Assembly (NCBI GenBank): GCA_023333565.1 | Contig: JAJKFH010002198.1 | Location: 2,976,001-3,040,000 of the forward strand | Direction of reading: 5' to 3' | DNA: 64,000 nt | Origin: Puffinus mauretanicus | Taxonomy: Eukaryota > Chordata > Aves > Procellariiformes > Procellariidae | Shown here: positions 13,501-28,500 of the stretch, in pieces | Layout: each line of letters begins with the position of its first letter | Position numbering within the stretch: the stretch's first letter is position 1 | Program-made: the position numbers and the translations under genes | Notes under the pieces: model-generated | Seen by the model: the letters and a program-made list of their open reading frames with translations, nothing else | Told to the model about the DNA's origin: nothing | The model's database searches: none

Positions 13501-16500
13501 TAGGCAGTCTGAGAAGACCAACTCCTGATCAAATAGTGATTTCACATGCTTTCTACGAAAATATAAAAAAAGTAAGATCCTGACTTAAAAAGACCAAACT
13601 GTCTTGCATTTTGGGCCAAAGAGAAATCAGACTTGATAATTGCTTCACAATCCTGACTAATTATCCTAGGACAGAAAGCGCAGAGCATCCTCCCACACAG
13701 TGGGAAGAACTTTCTAGGTTGCTGATTTTTATAAGCAATTGTTAAAGCTGTGGGGGTTTTAATATTTTTTTTCTCAATATAAATGAGGTTTCTCCTTGTT
13801 AGGTTCTTCAGCCACAACATACAATACAACATGAAGAAAAAGCAAGACACATTGACTAAGCTATCTGCATATGTGACAATGCATATAAGCAAAATTTGAA
13901 AGTCAAAATCTTTGGCTGTGACCCCCACAATTAGTGGGGAGACCTAAAAGTCATGTATTCAGGAAGGGGGAGGGGGCGGCTAATGTACTTGAAATTATTT
14001 TCATTTGCTTTCTGATCTCTAAGCTTGACTCTTTTCTCTCCCTTTCTGTCTTTTCCTTACTTATATAAAAATTGGGATTCTCCCGTATACATGACATCAC
14101 AGTTTTATGAACGTCAACCAATATTTTAAGTCATGGATAAAAACTTATGCAAGTTCTGAATATTTTCCATTTGATTGTGAAGATTTAGTTACAAATGCAT
14201 CCTTTTATACTTCAATGCTATTTTTCAATCAGCTGTCATGAAAAATTCCTTAAAAATACCCAAAGAAAAAACTCGGGTAATTATAATAGGACATAATGTC
14301 AAAATCTGTACATGTAAAAAAAAATGTGCCCACTATCAGAGCACAAATGTGATTATTTTAATTGACTTACACCAAGGCTATATTGCTCCTTTGCCTAGAT
14401 TTATCTCCCTTATCTGTCTTTGACCATTTACCATCTCCCCAGTTCAGAGACCAACTTGCAGGCAACCACGTTCTCCCTTAAAGGGACACTGTCAAGTATT
14501 TTCATACTGATTTTGTGCTTGCTTTTCCACTTACCCTTGTTATTTAATACGTTCTTTTAAACAGAAATATGTATTTTTCCTACCTGTTTTGTTCCTTCTG
14601 CTCCCTTCATGGAGCAATAAGCTACTGTGAGTCTGTCCTACCAAAAAATACTTACTTGTTTGTGATCAGTGTCATCACAGCTGTCAGCACAGTTCTGGGA
14701 ACAGGATTTACTAGTTAACGTGTGCTCCCTCTGCTGGCTGGCTGGTTGGCTCTGCAGCAGCAGAACAAAAATACTGTGTATAGTCATGCACGAAGAGCAG
14801 CTCTCTCTTGTTAAGAAAAAATCCTGACAAGCAGTGGTGGATTTAGAAGAAGAAGAAAATCTGGAACTTGGAAGGCATTTTCCCCACAGGAAAGAAATGC
14901 TTTATACATGAACTACTTGACAGTATCCCTTTAATTTTTTCGTATTATATAATCCTAAAATGATGAAGTACTCATGATGGAACAGACCTACTAGATCATC
15001 TAATCCATCCTACAGCCACAGCACGATTGCTGTTTATAACATATTTCCCAGTGATTAGTTCATCTACTTTCAAGCATCTGTAAGCTTCTTTCCCTTAGGA
15101 AACTATCTCATAGCTCTGCAAGATCTGTTTATATTACTATGCAGTATAACATCATGTCACTTTATTACAGTACTGTAACATGTCACAGTAATATGATGGG
15201 ATGACAAAATGTAGCCCATGAAACAAACCCATTGCTGGAGTCAAGCAGAAGCACACAGCAGCATGGACAACAGCTAGCAGCTTGCCATGTGATATGTATG
15301 TCAGCTAAATGAGAAGCATCTTTGCGCTGCATCCAGAAAGGAGCACCTTGCTATTCCGCTCTCTACTTTTGACTTTTAATGAATGGTATTTGTTATCTGC
15401 ACATTGTAAGCACTCTTGGAACTCAGTTGTCTGTCTTCTCACCAGAAGCAAATAAATGTAATTATTTGAAAAGAGAAAAATAATTGAATTAAGAGGAAAT
15501 CAACATCAACACCCCAAGCACGGCAGCTTCTGCAGGACATGCTATTGGTGGGAAGTTTTCAAGGACATCATCTACCTGTTCAACCGTGCATGAGACTACT
15601 CTAATGCCAAGAATAAGAGTAAAGTATACTGCTGATCTTGTTGATCTCTTTCCTGAAGGTCATTAATGTTCCTGATGATCTTTAACAACCATCCTCTCTT
15701 GAAAGCATAACTATGACACTGTTCACTGCACCATTGCATTACATTCTCAACAACAGTGCCCACTCAGCACACAAAAGTCTTCAGTCAGTTTGAATGAATC
15801 AGACCCAACAAAATATTTGGATGTTTAAAGCAGAAGCACCCAAGACTGCAAAACTCCGATTAAGTGGCTTTCCAACTCCGAATGTGATCAGCTTCATAGG
15901 CACTTAAGCTTTTTATTTTTAAATTCTCCAGTTCTTCTTTGCATGCCCATAATTGTCTTTGTCTTGGTAAGGAAGAACAGTTCAACACTGATCATACACC
16001 TAAGCCCAGTCAAGATTTAGAGCAGAAGCATTTATCTAAGTCTCTTTCAGAGCACAAGCTGGTAATTAAAATCAGAGCCTGGTTCACACTGACTGCTTAA
16101 AACACCTCTGAAAACCTAACTAGGGGCCACCATTTTATTTTAAAACTTAGCAGGTCTAAGTGATAGTGATAACCTCTTTATATAACAACTTGTTCTTGGC
16201 CATCAAAATGGATTTAGATATTGTCCAGTTAGATATCTTTGGGATATAGGTGTCAATTTTTAAAACACTCATGGAAAATGGATAATGCACAGTTCAGTAA
16301 CTACAAGACTAAGGGGTTCAAAACTATACCTCTATCTTCCACAAGTTTTCTCACACCAGACTATAAATTTTAATAAGTAAGCACAGATTTAATTTACATG
16401 TTGAGCTTTGTCATCCAGAGGGCAGGGCATTTATTAGGGAATCGAGGGGAGGCCTGAGTTCCAAGGCTGGCCCTCAGGACAGTATTTTAAGAGTCAGAAG

Positions 16501-19500
16501 ATAAAAAACAGAGGGCTGTTCAGTGAGTAGATCACAGAGTCCTACTCTTTCCCTCTCCTCTTTCCCGGTGAGCATCAAAAATGTCTTTTCACAGGGCCAA
16601 TGTTTTAGATTCAACAGTAAGGTCAGTCTCTTTCCCCGGGCACAGCACTGAGAACATGAGACAGACTTCATGATTCTTCTGACATTAAGTTGAAGTGTTT
16701 AATTTTAGGTTACAATCTGTACTAGATTTGTCTAATCAATGTTTTTATTTTATTTTTTTAAACTAAAGTTGTGGCCTGGGGCAACTCCACTGCCTTTTGG
16801 GAACCATAATAAAACTAATTATTGATTACTATCACATCACACCTCTTCAAAAGCAGAACCTTCTATATGAACAGGCACATCAAAACATACATAAAGACAG
16901 TGTATAAACACATTGTATAGCTGTAAGGGAGAAACTTTGTTTTCATTGCCACCCACTCCCACTACATCTTTTGCTTATCATTTCTAACCAGGTAACACTG
17001 AAAAGTCTTTGACAGCATCATTTAACTGCCTTTCTTACTTAATATCTCTCTAATTGAGAAAACATATAATTTAACTGCAAATTCACTCCAATAAATATGG
17101 CAAAATTATTTGTCGTTTTTTTTCAAAGATACACAGATACACAGGGTAGGTTAAATTGTCTTCAAGATCTAAGAAACTTTATTTACTACATATAAGTTAT
17201 GGGTTTAAATTTTGCCAATGCTAGTTAGAAACATAATTAGCTAAGAGATGCATTTGATTCCAGAAACTTCTTAACTTCACCTTAACCAATGAATTCTGTT
17301 GCAAAACTAAATTTAATTTTGGGATATGTCAGGCTTCTATCAAAGCTGTAACTATTTCCCAACTTCCATTCATTTCAAATCTCCTGATTGGAAAGGCCCT
17401 GTATTGAAAATGTTTGGCTTCTGGGAGAATAAAAAAAATGGGAGGCATGGTGTAAATTATTTAGTGCATTCTTTAATATATCAGAAATATTTCTTTTGAG
17501 CATCTGGAGACATACAGACTCTCAGTCTAGAAATGAATTGTGCACTGCCTCCATAAACACAGGATTGAAATAGTGGGTTCAAAATTAATTAATCTGCTCC
17601 CCCGACCTGACAACAGAGAATCATCACTTCCAACACTTCTCATTATTAATATTCTATCAGAAATGTCAACAGCACTTCAAAGGGCCACCTTCCCTTATTC
17701 AAAGATGCAGTATTAGGGGAAAATTTAATCCTGTTGTAAGCAGGGGAGTTGCACCAACACTTAATTACCTTCAGTGTCTATCAACAGAGGATATTACATA
17801 CATTCCAATCTGCAAACACAAGAATTGGATCCTTGTCTGCCTAAACCCAAATACAGAACATATATTTCCTAAATAGTTTACAAAGTACCAAAATGAGAGC
17901 TTTATAGTAAGATACTATAATGGACAATGCTGAAATGCTATGCCGCGTATATTTTGTTACTTAAATGTACTTTGTCAGTATGTGATGAGGTGAATTTAAG
18001 TGCCTAACTTAATATATATAAAACCAGATTATTTTTTTTTAAATACAAAAGTTTTGCAAATAGAATGAGTTTTGGTCTTGTAGAAAAACAAAATTTGAAA
18101 TGTGCTGAACTGAAATGTATAACTTGAATTTTTGTCAAAAACAAAAACACTGTTTGTAGGCAGGAAAGAGTGTGTACCTACAAAACAGCTGTTTCTCATT
18201 TTTGCAAAAATAATGATCTTTTATGCCCAGCGCAAAACCATGAAAACTCTTTTTTTCCACAAGGGGTGAATTTTCCTAAAATTTCACTGTGATATGCTAC
18301 CACACATTTATTAACAGAAGTGAAAACACCTTTCTCTATATAAAATTCACACATAATCACAAAAAGAATAGAAAATATGACTCCTAAGGGAAAATTGATA
18401 CAGTAGCTGTCTTGAAAAATAATACATTAGGCTCATTGTATACCTGATTGATTTTGTTTAAAAGAAAACAAAGACCTTGAGTTTTGCTGTTAACAATCCA
18501 CCATGCTTAATTTTTACTCCCCTCCCTTATAACACATCATAATACCTACCACATAGCATTCCTATTCCGTGAAACAAAACCACTAAAGTAGGACTGGAAC
18601 TTGGAGACTGACTTAACTGTTCTCAGTTAAACATGGCCTCTGCCAGAAATACAACATATTAGCAAAGTGATTACTATAAGTTTACATTCTGTTTTTCCTG
18701 CATAAACAAAATTAGTCAATTCCCAGGACTGCAAACATTTAAATGGTTCCCCTACTGAAAGTCAATGTTTACACTTCCTAAAATACTAGAGCATATTAGC
18801 TTCCTGCATGCAATTTTCTCACCCTGAGACCTAGACTGCATACAAGAATATGCCATCAATTTTTTAATACTGCTTGTAAAAAAGAATCTCATACTGCTAG
18901 AAGATTTAGCAGGATTGCTTTAATTATGTATTTTTGCTTTCTTTGACTGACAGACTCACATTCATTAGCTGCTTCTTCCTGCTTTTGTATCCCCATTATT
19001 CCCATTTAACTGTGAAATATCTCAATAGATAAGTGCTTTTTCAAGTAACTGACGTTAGCACTTACCTGCTGGATACCGTATGTCCAGCCTTGCCTTATAC
19101 GGTCCCTCGCCCACACATTGTGAGCATTCTCTGCTAGTTTATCCACCATAGCTTCTTGAGAGGGGGTCAGTTTGATAAAACTCAGATCCATGGGAGCAGG
19201 CTTATATCCACTCAACAACTGGTAGCTGTCAAAAAACACAGAACTTGCAGTTACTTTTCAGTAAGAAAAAATTAATAGAAACCACAAAGGAAAGAAGTGA
19301 CATGTATGCAATATATCTATATAAATAATCTGTCTTGGAACATAAAGAATAATAATGCACTGACATTTGATTTTGTTTCAAGCTAATTGCATCTTGATGG
19401 GATGAAGTAGCTGGTAATGAAAGCTACCCAAAATGGTCTGAACTAAAAATGTTTTTAAAGTATTTTAGTACTTTGACATATTTGAAGTAGTAGATTAAGA

Positions 19501-22500
19501 TGTTGCTTATGTAAATACTTATACGAACACTATTATTGTTACCTCTGAGCACTTCACAATACTTATTAAATTCTATCATCTACCTCCTACTGAAGCAAGA
19601 AAATATATTCTTCCTATTACATACAGGGATGTGAGAGAGAGCAGGTCAAATAGCTTACTCAGGATCACATATGCAGTCCGCCTAATAAAAGTTTGTCTTT
19701 ATAATACTTCATACTTTAACCATCCTTCAAATCATAGGAGCAAACGTTTAAAATTTAAGCATAACTTCAGAACAGAGAGACAGCTTCCTCACTATTTATA
19801 GCGTTCCTAAGAACGAAGTGTTGTTTACTTTTTGAAGTTGTGCCCATTGAATTAATTATAGTCGTCTCCCACTTTACTTACGACCAAACCTTCTTCAATA
19901 AAGGATGTAATGCATATGGTGATGGATGCAGCACATAAATTTACAACGACAACCTACGACACTATGTGGCATCACCATGGTGGTGGATGTTGCCTTCCTT
20001 ACCTCAGTTGATAAGGGAATGTGCAGAGGAAGGGGAGCAGGAAGAGCAAAGCAGGGGGCAGACAGACAGGGGCTGTACTGGGTGTCTGTGCCCAGGTGCT
20101 AGTGGGGGGGCTGCAGGGCAGCCTCTGTGAGAAGAGGCCGGAGCTGCCCCGTGCTGGACACAGCCAGCTCCAAAAGGGACCCGCCACAGGGCACAGCTGA
20201 GCCCTCAGCCACTCTGGTGGCACCTCTGGGAAAACATTTTTAAGAAAGGGCAAAACACTGCACAGGCAGAGAAGACTGAGGAAAAAAGTGTGAAAAACAG
20301 CTTGCAGAAATCAAGGCCAGAGGCGGAGGTGGGCAGAGGCGCTCCAGGTGCCAGAGCTGGTGCTTCCCTGTGGCCCCAGGAGAGACCAGGCTGGAGCTGG
20401 TGGACCTGAATATCCCTGAGTATTTCTCCTCGAGCATACTGACAAAACAAAGAGCTATTTTGGTCATAACAAAAGGCGTCTGTGGAAAATAAACAACAAC
20501 ATTCTCTCACTGAAATTATACATGCTGGGGTGTTTAAAGAATGGCTAATTTAGATAATTGTCTAATTATTTTTTAAACAACTCTGGCATTTTCTTGTATT
20601 TTGTTTATTTGGACTGACAGAGAGAAATCCAGAAAAAGAAACAGTATTTATCCCCATTTATATTCTAAAATATTCAAATACTTCACAAATCTTAATTAAT
20701 TCTGTTCTGTGATAACTATTCTAAACCCCATCTAAACAAATTATTGTTTGAAAACAATAATTGAAAACAAGCAAGTATTTAAGGTGGATTATCATCTATA
20801 AACATGAGGTTGGACCGTCCTTCAAAATCACCACATTAAAAAAAAAAAGTTTTAGTGTGAAAACAACAATTCAAGAACATCAATCCAAAATCAACCATTC
20901 ATATAGTTACCAATCAGCAAATTTCTATTACAGAATTAAGCCAGCAGTTGGCAGTTGTGCTGCTATCTCCCACGCGCTAGCTAACTGCCTTCACGGTTAC
21001 ATCTCCTCAGGTAGCTGTGAAGTCGCTTCAGTGAGATGAGTAAAACCAGTCAGTAATGGAAACAGTGAATCATCAGAATTAACATGTTTGTCAGGCCAGC
21101 AATTACTGCGTTCTTTCCTGTCACACTCCCCTGCACAAGTGTTATGTTGTGCATATAAAAGCTACGATAGCCACAGCTATTTCGATATAAGAGCAGGGTC
21201 AAAGAACCAGGGATCTCAAAGGATGCTCATGATTTTGTCACAGAGGATGTGTATACCTTATTTCAGGATGCAGATGAATACTCATCAAGGATAAGTATCA
21301 TTGGATACTAAGCAAAATAACGAAAGCATATTGTGTGTACAAATTCATGTTGGAGAACTGTCTTTAGCTGCAAACTGGTGTTATTAGTTGAAACAGGTAG
21401 CTGAAAACCCAGCTCCTGCCCAGTCGTCTGCTCATCAGTATCTTACTGGTCTTATCTTGCTCAGTATCTCTGCTGGCCCTATATTAATAATTTTTTTTAA
21501 GAAGTAGGTAAAGTAATGTGGAATAATTTTCAAGCTGAAAATCTGACTGCTTCAACAGCACATTATCACTACCATATTGATCTGCCACTGATTTATAAGA
21601 AGCATAATGGAATTTTTATTTGTGCCACCACCTGAAGTTACAGAAAAAGTGGTAGATATGTTTTCAAGTGATCTTAGTTCATACTCTGCTCTCTTGATTA
21701 AAGATTTTCAGCAGTCTACATGAGTTGTTTTACAAGAGAAAAGGCTGCTGTGAATAATGGAGATATGCAATAGCAGAGGAACATCTATTTCTGCACAGAG
21801 CACATCCCTGCAAAGAGCTATGATTTACTACTGATGGTAGCAACTCAGTAACTAGCACTTACTATTGCTCTTAGTCATAACCAAGGAATTTAAATTCAGG
21901 AATAACAGAACACATGGAAGTTCTCTTGTACTGAAACTGTGACCTTTACCTTTCTGGTTTTATACACATTTATCCCCCTTTATCCCACCGAATTTTATAC
22001 TAATCTAGACAAACTTATGGGCTCAAATGTATGTTGGGCCATAGGGCTGTCATATGCTTATCACCAAGTACAGTTCCATTACTTTCAACTGCGTTAAAGT
22101 TCCCAAATTCTTCATTCCCAAACTGGGGGGCACACTGGTAGAAGGAAGAAGCCAGGGCACCTTGGCTGGGCCATGAGAGCTGGTTTCAGAGCTGCGGTAG
22201 TGGAGGCCACTATACCATATCAGCCTGAGCCCAGCCCTATCAATGGCTGTTGCCAATCAATCAGGAAAAAGTCAGGCAGCTATACCAGTTCTCTCCACTC
22301 CAAGTCACTAGATGGCCATTCTAGGATTTTCAAAAGGGTTACCTTTAAATATTTGCAGCACAGCAAAATATATTGACAAGTTTGCTGTAAAAATTCTTTA
22401 TCAAGTTTCTGCAGTACACTCCATGCACAAAAGAACTATGTAACAGTGAATGCTAGGCATTTCAATGAATCACAGAAAACCTAAACTTTGTCTACACATC

Positions 22501-25500
22501 GGCCTGTAAACATCTGAAAGAAAAGGTGTGGATGAAGGTGTGTGTAAATTTCTGAAAATTCATATGCATATATGTATACCCAAGTACCAATAAAACTAGC
22601 AATATAAATATCAAATTGTTAAAATACAGTTCGCTTAACTCACACCGCCTAACAAAAAGATGTATTTGAATTTCAACTTACTTCTTTGGAAGTTTCATTT
22701 TTTTCACTTTTTCTTCAGCATGTTCATCAGCAATTCCAACATGGCAGCCTAAGGCCAGCAGGGTTCTGGGACACAGAAATCAGAGATAAATTACTGCCGA
22801 TGTTTCTATATTCAGAATTGCTGCTGGGTATATAAATGGCAACAAATGAGACCTATGGGAATGACAGCAATATAATATGGAAAGATCAACACCAGCCTTT
22901 TTGTATATGTAATAAGCTTTCTGATAGTGTTAAGAAAATGCCACGAGAGGTTCCTAAAAATTTTAGTAAAAATATGACTGGACTACTTCAAAATGGAACT
23001 ATCATACAGGCTATTTCATCTATATGAGGCATCAGTTGAAAGATTCCCTGCCCTTGAAATACATATTTCTGCTTTTTGTACTTACTCATACTGCTTATAT
23101 ACTCATTCATACTGCTTTATAGCAAAACCTTTTTATGTTATGTTATTTACTTCAAAACTGATGAAAGGAGAAAAGGCAGGAAATGTCACTTGTTATGCTT
23201 AGAATGTGTCTTCTTTACAAAGAGAGGCTGTTATTCAGAATTTTAATTGGATCTGGACTTTGTTAGGACATGCTACTGAAGAGAGGCTGACAGAAGAATG
23301 CATGATAAGCATTAGGCCAAAACTGCCATCTTAATGCTCAGTATGCACATTAATCTACTTCAGAGAAAACAATTCAAGCTAGACAGGGTGTGTCACGTAC
23401 CACAGGGTTTCTACACAGAGCCACTGACCCAGGCAGCTCATTCTGGCTTGACTCTACAATATACAGCTCATTTCAGAAAACAAACACTCTCTATATAACC
23501 TTACAACAGGGTCGACAGTATTAATCGGGTTTCTGATTACTTCAGACTTCTTCCTGTCCTTACAGTCACACTATCCAGCAGTATAAATCTTAAGTCTCAT
23601 TCATCTCTAGGACTTGATCTGTAACTCATCAATTATTTGTTCCTGCACTTACATTCAACACTGGGTTATCAAGTCTTCGTTTCTTTAGCCTAGGCGCATT
23701 ACTAAAATATTGACATTGAAATGAAAAGAAATCCTGGACAAAAGTCAGACCACTTTGGAGTCAGATCAGAAGTTCCTCAAAATCTGAGGGTGACACCCTT
23801 ATCTTTGATTGAAACTGATTACGCAGAAGAAATCACAAGTGTAGACCTTGGACGCCATTCCCAATTTTCCCAACGTGGAAGAAAGCTGGAAAAAAAGGTT
23901 TTATTTGTTCTGTTTCTATTTAAAACAATATTTTCTAGTCTTGCTTTAACTATATTTACTGCTTTTGAATTGACTGGGGGGAAAAAAAGAGCATAAATAT
24001 TGCTCAAGCAGTATTTCTCTTGGCAGATGAGTCGTACATTTCAAGGAGATTCTTACAGCACATTTTTAGTGCTAGCTACATGAAGTAAATCCTACTGTTA
24101 TACTCTGTGAACCCTAATTTAAAATTAGACGGTAAAATCAGATATGAGGAAATCAACATGCAGTAGCCTCCTCCTGCAAAACACACTATCCGCTAAGAAT
24201 ACTCCATGCAGCTAAATTTCAGTTGGCTTAAATTGTACCTGATTCCTAGGCAGCTATCACCAGCATAAGTAAGAAAACATATCTAACAGTGGAAAGCAGT
24301 ACAGAGGAGCTAATCCCTGCTAAACCTAATTTTCTTGTATTGTAAGACAGGAATTTGAACCCTATGTTATCTCTACCCAGACACAGCAAATTCAAATCAG
24401 AGAGTCACAGCAGGACAAAAAGGCAACTGGGGACCAAAAGTTAGATTTTGATTACACTTCCGTTTACTTTTCAGGCAGACTCATCCACACTGGTAGAACC
24501 TGAAAGACCCCTAAAGCACTCCAAGGCTAAACAAGAAAACTAGAAGTGGCTGAATACAGCCCTCAGTGTAATATTGATACATGCAATTATCACACATAAC
24601 TGAGTAAATACGTAGAAACGGGAAAGTCAGTCACAAAATAGTAAGCATTTAAAAAAAAAAAAAAAATCCCAAGATCAAACTACAAAATATATAAAAGAAT
24701 GTGCAGAAACAGTATGAGCAAGCATATTTTAATCCCATGAAATTTTCAGAGGTAACTCATTCCTGAATTTTGGCATTTCATATAGTGTATCATTTTTATA
24801 GCTCATAAAAGTATTCAACCATACGTAAAAATATACAGAGATCTCAATATATTGAAAAGAAATGTTGTGTCAGATAATATGACTCAGAACTTCCTTGCTT
24901 TCTGCCTCTCTCATCCAGTAGAGCTGGCACCAAAATTGGCAACAAACCAACAAAAAAAACAATTACAGTGAGAGTTATTCTTGATGTCTTGCAATTACTT
25001 CAAGTATGCAGTATGCAATTTTATGCAAATTGTAAAGAACATAGCATATAACTGACTAGAGGAAGTTTTAAAAGAACATTTTCTTTCCCTCTTCTCCATT
25101 CTCCCCCATTGAGGTTGACTGCTAGTAGACTAGAAACATCTAGTAAAGAACTAGTCAAAGTAGCTTACAATTCAAGTCATCACAGTATGGATCAACTAGA
25201 ATGGATTAGTGCACTCATTTTTCCACCTTTACAACTTTGCAGAAATGAACTGAGCGAGACACTCATATTCTAGTCCCTGAACGATAGATGTCTACATGAT
25301 AAATACAACATGATATTGCAAAATTAGAACTGTATACTTCAGAAAACAAGAACTAATACAAGAATTAAATGAAGTCTGAGCTCAGTAAGCAAATTTTGAA
25401 ATCCATAAAAAGACTGAATGCTTTATGTTTTGGATACTATCTGTATAATGAAAAGGCTCTATCTAGAAAAAGTAATAAAATTACTAAAAGTAATCCATTT

Positions 25501-28500
25501 AGAAAAAGTAATAAAATTACTAAAAGTAATCCATTTATAAAAATTTATATGTTTATAAAACCAAATTATTTTTTGTTTTGTCAGGGTTAGATTTAGAAAA
25601 GCATTGGGTCCTGAACCAGTAATCATGTAAGGACTACTAAAATTTGTTTAATATTTAGTGAAACATTAGAAGTGTGCATTTAATTCTGAGAGCATGATTT
25701 TTATGATGCCTGAGTCATATTATAGATTATTCTAGCAGAAGATCCAACTGTAGGGAAAGTTAATGACATCATCTTTTGTAGTTTCATAAAATGGAAAGGA
25801 AGAAGCTATTCTGGATTCTTAGCACATTGTTGTGTTCACAGGGGTCTCAAAAGCTTTCCTTGAAATTCTAATATGTAGCTGAAGACAAATATGAACTTAC
25901 TTTCGTGTCTCCAATGGAGTTCCATTTATCTCTGAATGCTTTATCTCTAAATAATGCCAAAATATCCCTCCAGAAACTGTTTAACACTTAGGGTCATAAA
26001 TAGGTTTTTACTTAATGTGGAATGCTGGATCAGTAAATAGCACAGAGAAGCTGACCAGAGAAGGACACTACAAAAAATTCTAGGAGGAGTGTTCTATCTA
26101 GCTTTCTACTTTGAGGACATAAAGCCCTTATATTATGAGTGTAAACACTATATTGCACTATCAGTTTACCTGGCAAATTTTTTAATAATATAGTACAAAT
26201 ATTCCCAGAAAAGTGATATCACATGCACTAGTCATCCTTTGTTAATGCTCTGAACAGGAAAAAGCAACTATATTTTAACAAGAAAAAAAAAAAGAACAGA
26301 TTTCAATGCATTGCAAATAGGGGTGACTATATGGAGAACCACATATACCACTGAGCATTTATCAGTTTGAGAAATATTTTAACATGTTGGCTACATGCAA
26401 TGCTACGCATGGAAGAAATTACTTACACTAATAGATTTTCAATGCATTCGCAGCAAAGTAAGAACTCACACCTGCTTGACTGACAAAGCTGAGATGGGGA
26501 ATTGTATCTTTATGAGCCAGATAACTAGATTACTTGAACTAGATTAACATCCCACTGAAATTTACTAGCATCCCAAATGGAGAGCTTCCACGACATTCAC
26601 ACTGCTCATCCACAAAAGGAGGGAATACCTACTACTGCTTTGTGGCAATGTGCACAGATGACACAGAAACAGCAGCAAGGCGTCCTGAAGCAAAGCTTGT
26701 CGTTAGTCACATCCAAAAAATAACTATTGATTGTCAAAGTGTGCTTTATCAATAAAGAAAATCAAAAGTAATTAAACTAAATTGAATTAAACCAAATAAG
26801 AAGCGAAGGTTTTTTTCAAAGCTTGGATCTATTTCTTTCCTCCAAAGTAGATGAAAACTGCCTGAGTTGCATAATCAGCACTACCACAATAATTCTAAAA
26901 TTCCATAGATATTAAAAAGACGACTATAAAAGCCATTTTCAATACCACATACATAATTCATTAATGTATTTCACTCCCTCATTTTCATATTATTACCCTC
27001 ACCTACACGTCAAATTGTAACTCACATGTCAAATTATAATTCTGGAAACTGCAACTTCTTAGGAAACTCTCACTATAATCTTCAAAAGTTCTAGCAACTT
27101 ACTTCAGTGTTTCAAGTGACATTTGCAAGTTATAATTTCTTTCCTGCTCTGGCAATTTTGAGAACTCCACTAAGCATGGGTGTTGTCTTTTATTGTCATC
27201 TCTAACCTGAAAAGACAGTAAAGAAATAAGTTTAATATGTCTTAAAAACTAGAAGAAATTTAAAAACAGTCCAAAACACAAAGATCCTGTAGAATTACTT
27301 GAACTGAACAACACTTCAAAACAGAAAGTATTCTGTATTCTCAGAGCAAGATCATTCTATTCAAGTAAGGCAGAATTTGCATTTGCAAATAAACTTCAGT
27401 TTTGCAGATCTCAAGTGAAATAAATGCTAATTTGTACACTTCATTTTACAGATGTTCACAACAAATATGCAAAGTTCAAGAATAGTGCAATCTATGTTAT
27501 GTTTTGACATACAGCCATAAAATAACAACTCATCTTCAGCACCATGTTTGAAAAATTATGCATCCAGTTTGATATGAATAGTACTGAAGTCCTTACCCTA
27601 CAAAAATAACAATATAAAGGATAAAATCTACCCTATCTCTTAATTCAGAAAATGTTTGTTTCTTAATTATGTCCAGTAGTATACAAGCAGAATGCAACTG
27701 TTCAGCAGTCACAAATAATTGGAACATTAATTTACTTTTACTGTAGTGACAGCAGAGTCATGAAGACTATAATTTACAAAATCCTGCATTTTAGAAACTT
27801 AAAAATTTGATCAGAAACATTTTTAACCTGCACTACTTCTATACACTTTTAGTCTAATACTGGCCATAACTAGGAAGGGCAACCTAAGAAGCTGGGATAA
27901 CTGAGCATTCTACTGCTCTCAGCTTTGCATCTTTATTGTGCTAGAGCTTAGCCAACAAAATCTACAAAGATTATGTCTTGCTAAAAGGCTTGATAAAAAA
28001 ACATTAGTTCGCAAATATTAACTAAAAGATCCCAATGGAAGTGTTAACATTTGCTCAGCTGAGACTACATCTTTACCCATATATTAAAACACTTTTGTGT
28101 CCATCTTTCATGGACCGTAAGCTCACCATTGATATTAATCTTTAAAGCTGCAAAGTGAAAGTTATTGAAGAATAACAGTATTGACAACTTTTGATCAGAT
28201 AATTCTGCTGGAAAACGGAATGTTAACAGTTGAAGTTAAGAAGCCTAATTGTTATACTTTTTCCAAATTGATCTTTACTCATTTGGTGAACATAAGATGG
28301 CTTTTAAATTATTTTAGCCAAAACAAGACCAAGGCAGGAATTCTCAGTGAAGTGGTACCGTTGAACTGGATATAATCTGTGCTCAACAGCTTGATCTGTT
28401 GTTCATATACAGAATCCGATTTGATGTTTAAAAAGGATAAGAAAGTCAGTAGCATATAAACTGGCATGAAATTTCTGACTTTCAGAAAAATAATCTATCA

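Larger units (their letters stand above)
8662..19065 (-). other. RYR2: RYR2 intron (probable intron 26), 10.4 kb
   Basis: The longest intron in the window. It holds an AAAT microsatellite (9613-9639), the unclassified repeat pair (11582 and 13267), a perfect hairpin (12810-12830), the TTAA-ended inverted-repeat element (14478-14934) and an adjoining ancient CR1/L3-like relic. Bases 15150-19060 show nothing I recognise beyond AT-rich sequence. Confidence 0.9.
19226..22681 (-). other. RYR2: RYR2 intron (probable intron 25), 3.5 kb
   Basis: Contains a GC-rich block (about 19990-20440) that stands out from its AT-rich surroundings and an inverted repeat at 20739-20762. Bases 21000-22600 hold no feature I can name. 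Confidence 0.9.
22766..27102 (-). other. RYR2: RYR2 intron (probable intron 24), 4.3 kb
   Basis: AT-rich. The only structures I see are a poly-A run (24649-24666) and a perfect 36-bp tandem duplication (25465-25536). No transposon is recognisable. Confidence 0.9.

Noticed and set aside
13542..13928. 128-codon minus-strand open frame in a large intron
   Set aside because: No family resemblance, no splice context that joins it to RYR2, and length within what AT-rich introns can give by chance.
19999..20510. Three overlapping minus-strand open frames
   Set aside because: All fall in the GC-rich block, where stops are rare; different frames are open at once and none looks like a protein family.
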